Origin: a virus
Direction: 5' to 3' (one strand)
Length of the DNA: 40,237 nucleotides
Virus record (IMG/VR): IMGVR_UViG_3300005915_000045
Span: 1-40,237 of that record
A program made the translations under genes and the position numbers. Below, piece by piece: positions 31,322 through 36,474 of the stretch; the stretch's first letter is position 1, and each line of letters starts with the position of its first letter. The notes beneath the pieces were generated by a model that did not search any database, was not told where the DNA came from, and was given only the letters and a program-made list of their open reading frames with translations.

Positions 31322-31495
31322 ATGAAGACTTATAAAGTATTTACCAACGAGATTCTTTACTATTGCAAGAAAGAAGTTGAGGCTAACAGTGAAGAAGAGG
31401 CAAAAAATAAATATTTTGAAATGATAGCCTTGGGAGAAGTAGAGGTCAACAAGAGCAGTTATTGTGATATCACAATAAATAATAAACTAATATAA
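31322..31495 (+). CDS. 57-aa hypothetical protein
   Basis: ATG at 31322 after AAAAATGT, TAA at 31493-31495. Reads MKTYKVFTNEILYYCKKEVE then ANSEEEAKNKYFEMIALGEV. The beta-helix pattern resembles the N-terminal half of the 73-aa zinc-ribbon protein (adjacent 'NSEEEA/NKEEAL' motifs), suggesting distant paralogy. Function unknown. Confidence 0.58.
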   Translation: MKTYKVFTNEILYYCKKEVEANSEEEAKNKYFEMIALGEVEVNKSSYCDITINNKLI

Positions 31496-31501
31496 AAATG
31501 T

Positions 31502-31822
31502 ATGAAACAATTAATTACAAAGAAGCAGTGGGATGAGCTAGATGCTGATAAAAAGATGACTTTAGTTGGAGCTATGGGCTGGGATAGTTATGATGAAACT
31601 AGTTATACTTATTGGGAGTTTGTTAATATTGGTCAACTAATAGAATTTCTAGGGGATGACTTAGAAGAAATTAGCAGAGTGATTAACCCAAGTTTATTAA
31701 GTAAGAAGCCAATTAAGGTATTAAAAAGTTGGTGGTTAGCATTAAAAGATTTAGATGAGATGAGGTTTAAAAAGAAAGAACTAATAGACTCGCTCTGGGA
31801 AGCAACTAAATATAAATTATAA
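31502..31822 (+). CDS. Hypothetical protein (106 aa)
   Basis: MKQLITKKQWDELDADKKMT, MGWDSYDETSYTYWEF, and a C-terminal helix SLLSKKPIKVLKSWWLALKD. Trp-rich. Its start carries AAAAATGT, but its codon use (GAT, AGT, TTA) is clearly more AT-biased than flanking genes. That composition is shared with the methyltransferase-like gene 4 bp downstream, so the two look like one acquired cassette. Confidence 0.72.
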   Translation: MKQLITKKQWDELDADKKMTLVGAMGWDSYDETSYTYWEFVNIGQLIEFLGDDLEEISRVINPSLLSKKPIKVLKSWWLALKDLDEMRFKKKELIDSLWEATKYKL

Positions 31823-31826
31823 CAAT

Positions 31827-32375
31827 ATGAAACAAGAATATAATGCTAAGGTTTATTACAATCAAGGTGGCGGAGATGAGCAAATGACCCCTGAATATGG
31901 AGTAGAAATATTGTTGCCTTATATTCAACATTTAAAAGAAAAGATTATTTGGTGTCCATTTGATACTAAAGATAGTCAGTTTGTTAAAGTTTTAACTGAA
32001 AATGGATTTAAAGTAGTTTATTCACACCTAGAAAGTAACCAAGATTTCTTTACTTACGAGCCTGATGAATGGGATGTAATAATTAGTAATCCTCCATATA
32101 AGAAAAAAAGAAGCTTCTGGGAAAGGGCTTTGGACCTTGGAAAGCCATTTGCTTTACTTTTACCAGTTAATATTTTATCTGATAGTGTAATTAATGTAAC
32201 AATGCGAGAGCGAGAGCGAGAGCGAGAGTTTCAGTTGTTAGTCCCCAGTAAAAGAATGCGTTTCTACAATTCACTTACTGGTGAAGTAGGAAAAACACCA
32301 ACCTTTAAAGCAGCTTACTTTGGAGTTAATATATTCCAGCAGTCAATGATTTTGGCTGATATGGATATAAAATAA
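31827..32375 (+). CDS. Adenine-methyltransferase-like phage protein, degenerate motif I (182 aa)
   Basis: The catalytic motif IV is intact: WDVIISNPPYKKKRSFWERA, then LGKPFALLLPVNIL, as in N6-adenine methyltransferases. The usual SAM-binding FxGxG is replaced by IIWCPFDTKDSQFVKVL, a form common in a small phage family whose activity is unproven. DFFTYEPDEWD precedes NPPY. A run MREREREREF interrupts the fold and is encoded by a (GCGAGA)n repeat at 32204-32230. No restriction enzyme is adjacent. It could methylate phage DNA or be a catalytically altered relative. It lacks the AAAAATGT start motif of the flanking genes. Confidence 0.78.
   Translation: MKQEYNAKVYYNQGGGDEQMTPEYGVEILLPYIQHLKEKIIWCPFDTKDSQFVKVLTENGFKVVYSHLESNQDFFTYEPDEWDVIISNPPYKKKRSFWERALDLGKPFALLLPVNILSDSVINVTMREREREREFQLLVPSKRMRFYNSLTGEVGKTPTFKAAYFGVNIFQQSMILADMDIK
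32204..32230 (+). repeat. GCGAGA hexanucleotide microsatellite in coding sequence
   Basis: About four tandem GCGAGA units encode alternating Arg/Glu in the methyltransferase-like protein. The unit is two codons, so slippage changes length without frameshift. Confidence 0.85.
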
Positions 32376-32423
32376 AACAAGAGGATTTAACAAATTAAAA
32401 TTAATAAACTAACATAAAAATGT

Positions 32424-33011
32424 ATGAAAACTTATGAGAAGACAGAGACAACAACGGAACCGCTATTGAAAATTAGATACGATAGCGACGCAGAGAGCCC
32501 ACGAAGGTGGAGCAATCTAGGATACTTTATCACGGTTGATAGCAATTATAACAGCCCGGACGAGAACGCGACAATGGAAGATATTGTCAAGGACACCGGG
32601 AACGAAGCAGACAATCAAGAGCACCATATGAAGCTTATAAAAGAAGAGATTGAAGATACCGGCGAGAAAGTTTTAGCGATTTATCCTATTACCAAGTACG
32701 AGCACAGCGGAGTGAGTTATAGTTTAGGAACCGCCCACGGATTTGATAATAGCAACAATGGATTTTATATCATAACTGAGAAGAGCCAGGCAGATATAGG
32801 AACCGCCAAGAAAGATTTTGAAAAGTGTATTAACCAGGAGTTGGAAGTTTACAACAAATGGGCAAATGGAGAAGCTTTTGCCTTTACACTGTTTAACAAG
32901 GAAGGAGAAATTGAAGACAGTTGTAGTGGATTTTTCGAACTGGACGAGATTAAAGCTTATTTGCCGAAGGAGTGGAAAGACGAAGATATGAGTGAATACC
33001 TGGAAAACTAG
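32424..33011 (+). CDS. Conserved phage protein of unknown function (195 aa)
   Basis: LGYFITVDSNYNSPDENATM, then HHMKLIKEEIEDTGEKVLAI, YPITKYEHSGVSYSLGTAHG and FDNSNNGFYIIT. The order 'GyfiT...Y.SPD...Hi..I......i.Pi..YeHSG..ys.G...GFD.s..GfYi.T' is familiar from phage and plasmid accessory proteins, but I know no assigned function. The C-terminal half is helical and acidic. It uses the AAAAATGT start motif, returns to GAC/AGC-rich codon use, and is followed by RNA element copy 2. Confidence 0.78.
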   Translation: MKTYEKTETTTEPLLKIRYDSDAESPRRWSNLGYFITVDSNYNSPDENATMEDIVKDTGNEADNQEHHMKLIKEEIEDTGEKVLAIYPITKYEHSGVSYSLGTAHGFDNSNNGFYIITEKSQADIGTAKKDFEKCINQELEVYNKWANGEAFAFTLFNKEGEIEDSCSGFFELDEIKAYLPKEWKDEDMSEYLEN

Positions 33012-33016
33012 GAAAA

Positions 33017-33109
33017 AACAGAGCGACACAAGCTAATTTAAGCCATTTTAAATTGCTCCAGGTATGGAAAGACCCGCCTGGAGCAGTAAAAAGAGTTTAA
33101 AAAACTAAC
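33017..33109 (+). ncRNA. Structured RNA element, type I copy 2
   Basis: Homologue of 30439-30533. The stem TGCTCCAGG (33054-33062) pairs with CCTGGAGCA (33077-33085). Relative to copy 1, one pair changes G-C to A-U, another U-A to G-C, and a U-G to C-G, with the single-stranded flanks nearly unchanged. Conserved structure with changing sequence supports a functional RNA. Confidence 0.7.
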
Positions 33110-33120
33110 GATATAAATTC

Positions 33121-33195
33121 ATGATAGATAATATAATTCTAGTATTTTGGCTAGTGGTAATGATAATATCATTATCAATGTTGTGGAGAGTGTAG
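33121..33195 (+). CDS. 24-aa membrane peptide (tentative)
   Basis: ATG at 33121, TAG at 33193-33195. The peptide MIDNIILVFWLVVMIISLSM ending LWRV is essentially one transmembrane helix. It directly follows the RNA element, and its stop abuts the -35 of the 33196 promoter. It may be a micropeptide or chance. Confidence 0.35.
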   Translation: MIDNIILVFWLVVMIISLSMLWRV

Positions 33196-33224
33196 TTGAC
33201 AGACAGCGACAGATTTGATATAAT
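33196..33224 (+). promoter_or_regulatory. Perfect early promoter P2
   Basis: TTGACA (33196-33201), 17 bp, TATAAT (33219-33224). Aligned with P1 over 31 positions, 27 match, including ATTTGATATAATGA. The spacer similarity beyond the hexamers suggests common descent or a shared regulator. Confidence 0.9.
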
Positions 33225-33249
33225 GAGAGAGTAATAAATAAGAACCTAT

Positions 33250-33378
33250 ATGAAAACAAAAAAAGCAATCCTGGAGGCAATCCTGGAAATAATGTACAGA
33301 TATAATATAAGGATAGGCAGAGCCCGGCTCAGTCTCAAGCTAGACGTAGAGAACGAGAAAATAGAAAAGACTAGATAA
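33250..33378 (+). CDS. 42-aa basic protein
   Basis: ATG at 33250 about 20 nt after the expected P2 start, TAA at 33376-33378. Reads MKTKKAILEAILEIMYRYNI then RIGRARLSLKLDVENEKIEK, an amphipathic basic helix pair. First gene of the P2 transcript. Function unknown. Confidence 0.55.
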   Translation: MKTKKAILEAILEIMYRYNIRIGRARLSLKLDVENEKIEKTR

Positions 33379-33398
33379 TTAATTAATAATATAAAATT

Positions 33399-33551
33399 AT
33401 GAATAGAGAAGAATTCGCAGTTGTTGATAAAATGGCGAAACAAGGAGGAGGCTTTGTAAAGGCATTGGCAGAATGTTTTTACCGAGCTGACCCTGGAAAT
33501 TTTATTAAATTAAAGGATACATTTAGTGAATATTGGGAACAATATTCTTAA
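33399..33551 (+). CDS. Small conserved protein (50 aa)
   Basis: ATG at 33399, TAA at 33549-33551. MNREEFAVVDKMAKQGGGFV, then KALAECFYRADPGNFIKLKD and TFSEYWEQYS. The 'vkaLaecf..AD..Nf.klk.tF.eYw..Y' pattern recurs in small phage and bacterial proteins without known function. No Shine-Dalgarno; leader AATATAAAATT. Confidence 0.65.
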   Translation: MNREEFAVVDKMAKQGGGFVKALAECFYRADPGNFIKLKDTFSEYWEQYS

Positions 33552-33557
33552 CTTAAA

Positions 33558-33668
33558 GGAGATTAATTATCTCCTGTTCCGGAAGTAGTATTGTGGCGGG
33601 GACTGACAAGCACCCTGGTTAGTTTAGACACTCCTGAGGACAATCACATAATGCCTCGGGCCGGAGCA
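33558..33668 (+). ncRNA. Multibranched structured RNA (type II)
   Basis: No ORF. A first hairpin GGAGAT/ATCTCC (33558-33574) abuts a closing helix TGTTCCGG (33575-33582) with CCGGAGCA (33661-33668), the same outer helix as RNA element type I. Inside are ACTGAC/GTTAGT (33602-33607/33618-33623, one G-U) and CCTGAGG/CCTCGGG (33633-33639/33654-33660). The latter is directly stacked on the closing helix. It may be a small RNA or 5' leader. Confidence 0.6.
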
Positions 33669-33690
33669 AAAGATAATTAATAAAGATTAT

Positions 33691-33822
33691 ATGAAGAAAG
33701 AAAAGGAAAGTCTTTGCTCAAGGTGTGAGGAGCAAGAAGATGGTTATGGTATATATGGAGAGCTTTGTGCTGATTGTGAACACGAGATGAAATTAATAAA
33801 AGCCAAGGAGAGAAATAATTAA
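33691..33822 (+). CDS. 43-aa zinc-ribbon protein
   Basis: ATG at 33691, TAA at 33820-33822. Contains LCSRCEEQEDGYGIYGELCA followed by DC, two CxxC pairs, and a Lys-rich helical tail. Third small zinc-ribbon protein in this arm. It follows the structured RNA by 22 bp, which may control it. Function unknown. Confidence 0.6.
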   Translation: MKKEKESLCSRCEEQEDGYGIYGELCADCEHEMKLIKAKERNN

Positions 33823-33838
33823 CTAATAATAAAAATGT

Positions 33839-33964
33839 ATGTTTAGACTAGAGATAATTTTAGCAATAATATTTGGGATTATAGCGTTTGTATTGCTAGG
33901 CTGGAAAATATTCCTTGGAGTTTTTTTAATGTTGTGGTCAATTAATGTAATGGAGGCAGAATAA
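33839..33964 (+). CDS. 41-aa hydrophobic membrane protein
   Basis: ATG at 33839 after AAAAATGT, TAA at 33962-33964. Nearly all hydrophobic: MFRLEIILAIIFGIIAFVLL, then a Gly-Trp-Lys turn and a second span FLGVFLMLWSINV. Probably a two-helix inner-membrane peptide. Function unknown. Confidence 0.58.
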   Translation: MFRLEIILAIIFGIIAFVLLGWKIFLGVFLMLWSINVMEAE

Positions 33965-33966
33965 AT

Positions 33967-34188
33967 ATGAAAATACCAGAAAAAGAAATAAACGCAGTGG
34001 ACGCTGAGTTTAGAAAAGAGTTAGAGGGATTCAAGTTGGAGTTTGGGAACCTGGACCACATAAAAGTTGTGGAGAAGACCGGGCTCATAGCTAAAAAAGA
34101 AAAGGTGCTGAAGAAGACACCTAAAATGATAAAAGATATTATGGACTTGAAGAAGTCGGTAATATGGTTAATAAAATTAGATTTTTAA
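33967..34188 (+). CDS. Basic hypothetical protein (73 aa)
   Basis: MKIPEKEINAVDAEFRKELE, then a Lys-rich stretch (TGLIAKKEKVLKKTPKMIKD) and a hydrophobic tail KSVIWLIKLDF. It begins 2 bp after the previous stop and ends 4 bp before the next gene, so it is tightly coupled. Not recognised. Confidence 0.62.
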   Translation: MKIPEKEINAVDAEFRKELEGFKLEFGNLDHIKVVEKTGLIAKKEKVLKKTPKMIKDIMDLKKSVIWLIKLDF

Positions 34189-34192
34189 ATTT

Positions 34193-34402
34193 ATGAACAA
34201 ACTTGAAAATATTTTATTAGTAATGCTTTTGTTTTCACTTATGTTAGCAGTTGTCAATTGTATTGTCTTACTGATTGTTGGAAATGAAATAAGTGAAACA
34301 TTCAGCGCATGGCTGAAATATTCTTCTTTCGTGGTAATTGGTACTGGCATAGCAGTAGTGGTTTGGCTAATTGTGACTCACTTAAATTTACTAAAAAAAT
34401 AA
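34193..34402 (+). CDS. Two-span membrane protein (69 aa)
   Basis: Two transmembrane helices, ~7-30 (ILLVMLLFSLMLAVVNCIVL) and ~44-63 (SSFVVIGTGIAVVVWLIVTH), with short polar ends. It starts 4 bp after the preceding gene and ends 1 bp before the zinc-finger gene. It could act in superinfection exclusion or membrane takeover; no motif decides this. Confidence 0.62.
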   Translation: MNKLENILLVMLLFSLMLAVVNCIVLLIVGNEISETFSAWLKYSSFVVIGTGIAVVVWLIVTHLNLLKK

Positions 34403-34403
34403 T

Positions 34404-34889
34404 ATGAGTAATTGGAAAGTAGAAATTAGAGACAATTGTAAAATATGTGGCGGGCCTCTCCCAAATGCTAGGTTCCGGACTTATTGTAGCGAGAAATGCC
34501 GGGCCAAGAGGAATAATGATAAGCAGAAAGAGAGTGGATATAATACTCAGTGGCAAAGAAACAAAAGAGACGAAGTGGCAAAAGCTCCCAGCGACAAGAA
34601 ATGTCAATGTTTGATATGCGGAAAGTGGTATGTCCAGGTCTGCTCCCATGTCCACCAAGTACACGGAATGACTGGCCGGGAATACAGGGAATACTTTAAA
34701 CTTGAAGTAAAAAGAGGAGTTGTTCCGGATTGGTACCGGAAACTGAAAGGAGAGCAGGCCATAGATAATGAGACTTATAAAAACCTCATTAAAGGTGCAA
34801 AGTTTAGATTTAAAAAAGGACAGGAGGGAGTCGGAGTTTATAAACGCTCACCTATTACACTAGATAGATTAAAAAATCAACATAAATAA
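34404..34889 (+). CDS. Ros/MucR-like zinc-finger protein (161 aa)
   Basis: N-terminal zinc motif CKICGGPLPNARFRTYCSEK then C, followed by a basic linker. It then has a C2H2-type module CLICGKWYVQVCSHVHQVHG with MTGREYREYFKL, the signature order of Ros/MucR-type DNA-binding domains. The C-terminus is Lys/Gly-rich (GAKFRFKKGQEGVGVYKRSP). Probably a DNA- or RNA-binding regulator. The downstream non-coding DNA, with a weak promoter and palindrome, is a plausible target. An HNH-like or recombination role is less likely. Confidence 0.75.
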   Translation: MSNWKVEIRDNCKICGGPLPNARFRTYCSEKCRAKRNNDKQKESGYNTQWQRNKRDEVAKAPSDKKCQCLICGKWYVQVCSHVHQVHGMTGREYREYFKLEVKRGVVPDWYRKLKGEQAIDNETYKNLIKGAKFRFKKGQEGVGVYKRSPITLDRLKNQHK

Positions 34890-34909
34890 TATACACAAGT
34901 TATACCTCT

Positions 34910-34937
34910 TGTGCCGACATCCGTATTAGTGTATAAT
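34910..34937 (+). promoter_or_regulatory. Possible promoter P3 for replication genes
   Basis: TTGTGC (34910-34915), 16 bp, TATAAT followed by GAT (34932-34937). The -10 and following bases match P1 and P2; the -35 is poor. The hairpin CACAAG/CTTGTG (34895-34914) overlaps the -35. Confidence 0.45.
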
Positions 34938-34978
34938 GATTGAGCAAGTTAAAATTTCAAGGTCGATGGAATAAAATC

Positions 34979-34998
34979 TTATCCGAATTATCGGATAA
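34979..34998 (+). promoter_or_regulatory. Perfect hairpin TTATCCGA-ATTA-TCGGATAA
   Basis: 8-bp perfect stem with a 4-base loop in the leader between P3 and the SSB-like gene start. There is no U-tract, so it is a leader hairpin or operator rather than a terminator. The arm shares TTATCCG with the late leader elements at 20477 and 21054. Confidence 0.55.
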
Positions 34999-35046
34999 AC
35001 TAATTAAAAAATGATAGTATTACTATCAATTAAACAAAATAAACAT

Positions 35047-35721
35047 ATGGGATTAGATAACAGAATAGGTGGTAACTATATAACCATTTTAGGTGGCAAA
35101 TTTTGTCAGAGAGTACAAGAAGGAACAGAGGGCGCGATTAAAAGAACTAATAAAATCGGCAATGTCGTTTTCGAGAAATTTTACGACAGCTTCACTGGTA
35201 AATTGGTTGACATCAAAGTTCAAGAGGGCGGAGAATACGGTCCAACTTGGAATTTCATGTTTCAAGATAAAGAAGAGGTTTATACCCTTCAGTTATCTTA
35301 CTCAAACAGTTTCTCAACAGCCTTTCTGAAAATGCTACCTAACATTGACTTAACTAAGGAAATGAAAGTTTCCCCTAGTGTAAAAGAAGTGGAAGGTAAA
35401 AATAAGAGTTCACTATTCATTAACCAGGACAACAAACCTTTAAAGCATGCCTACACCAGAGAGGCTCCAAATGGTATGCCTGACATGGAGCAGATTACTA
35501 TTAAAGGTGCGTTAGTATGGGACGATACTAAGAGATTAGTGTTCTTACGAAATATGGTTGATACTACTATTATTCCTAATCTTCCAGGAGCAACTGCTAC
35601 ACCAGTCACACCGGCTACACAGCCAACTGGAGTAACTAATGTACCAGACGGCGCGTTGTCTTCTACACCTCCTCAAGCTGACGACAGCGAGGAAATCAAA
35701 GTAGACGAGGTGCCTTTTTAA
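35047..35721 (+). CDS. SSB-like single-stranded DNA-binding protein (224 aa)
   Basis: Starts MGLDNRIGGNYITILGGKFC after ATAAACATATG, the favoured leader in this genome; an in-frame ATG at 35011 would add 12 residues. A beta-rich N-terminal domain (VVFEKFYDSFTGKLVDIKVQ, WNFMFQDKEEVYTLQLSY) fits an OB-type fold. A Pro/Thr-rich linker (TATPVTPATQPTGVTNVP) and acidic tip DDSEEIKVDEVPF follow. A flexible linker ending in acidic residues plus Pro-Phe is the hallmark of SSB proteins, which recruit replication partners through it. Its position ahead of primase/helicase fits. Confidence 0.75.
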   Translation: MGLDNRIGGNYITILGGKFCQRVQEGTEGAIKRTNKIGNVVFEKFYDSFTGKLVDIKVQEGGEYGPTWNFMFQDKEEVYTLQLSYSNSFSTAFLKMLPNIDLTKEMKVSPSVKEVEGKNKSSLFINQDNKPLKHAYTREAPNGMPDMEQITIKGALVWDDTKRLVFLRNMVDTTIIPNLPGATATPVTPATQPTGVTNVPDGALSSTPPQADDSEEIKVDEVPF

Positions 35722-35739
35722 TTTATTAACCATAAATTA

Positions 35740-36309
35740 ATGTTCACAAATAATTGGTTTCAGATTACAGGAGAAAATAATTTCAAGAAATATCTTTTGC
35801 CGTTGGCTCAAATAGAAGATAGGAGTTTCCTGGAAGTCGGTTGCTATGAGGGTAGAGCCTCAGTGTGGTTGCTAGAGAACACAAAAGGAGACTTAACAGT
35901 CATTGATACTTTCAAAGGTAGCAAGGAGCACGACTCTCAATTTGAGAAGACTTTACTTGCTAGATTCACTGAAAATATTAAACCGTATAAAGATAGAGTT
36001 GAAATAATTGAAGGAACCTCTAGCAAATATTTAAAGAGATTAGTAGATAATGCTTACGACTTTATTTATATTGACGGTTCACATCAGGCAAGCGATGTTT
36101 TGGAAGACGCGATTCTCGTGTTCCCATTACTAAAGACAAATGGTATAATGATATTCGACGATTATACCTGGGGGCAAGGAATGGATTACTATGATATTCC
36201 TGTCACCGGTATTGACGCATTTCTCAATGTATATGGCAATCAGTTAGATATATTGGAAAAGAACTCACAGGTTATCATTAGAAAAAAATCATTAGAACCT
36301 AAAACATAA
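35740..36309 (+). CDS. Class I SAM-dependent methyltransferase (189 aa)
   Basis: SFLEVGCYEGRASVWLLE (about 29-46) is motif I of a Rossmann methyltransferase. DLTVIDTF gives the acidic residue for the SAM ribose. YDFIYIDGSHQASDVLEDA and IMIFDDYTWG are characteristic of the Methyltransf_24 family, often found with sugar-modifying enzymes. The substrate is unknown: candidates are a glycan made with the late-arm glycosyltransferase, a protein, or a small metabolite. It is co-directional between SSB-like and primase genes. Confidence 0.85.
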   Translation: MFTNNWFQITGENNFKKYLLPLAQIEDRSFLEVGCYEGRASVWLLENTKGDLTVIDTFKGSKEHDSQFEKTLLARFTENIKPYKDRVEIIEGTSSKYLKRLVDNAYDFIYIDGSHQASDVLEDAILVFPLLKTNGIMIFDDYTWGQGMDYYDIPVTGIDAFLNVYGNQLDILEKNSQVIIRKKSLEPKT

Positions 36310-36325
36310 GACAATTAAATCTCCC

Positions 36326-36461
36326 CCGGTAATGTAGAATTTTTTTAACAAAAAATATCGGAGGAGAGTAAACTATGAGCGGTATTAGCGCGTTGGAGCG
36401 GTTTCTACATTCCTATCCTCCTGCACAGTACCGCTTTTAGTTTACTCTCTCTCGATATTTT
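36326..36461 (+). ncRNA. Long structured leader RNA with possible pseudoknot, before primase gene
   Basis: A near-continuous helix of about 33 pairs: AAAATATCG/CGATATTTT (36352-36360/36453-36461), GAGAGTAAACT/AGTTTACTCTC (36364-36374/36439-36449) and GAGCGGTA/TACCGCTT (36377-36384/36429-36436). The 44-base apical loop contains TTCTACATT (36403-36411), a perfect complement of AATGTAGAA (36331-36339) upstream of the helix, so a pseudoknot can form. It ends 13 bases before the primase ATG. Confidence 0.72.
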
Positions 36462-36474
36462 AAGACAAAAATGT

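Noticed and set aside
33575-33668. Possible tRNA or hammerhead ribozyme
   Set aside because: A CTGAGGA resembles part of a hammerhead core, but the GAAA segment and cleavage triplet arrangement are missing, and no cloverleaf with TTC loop can be drawn.
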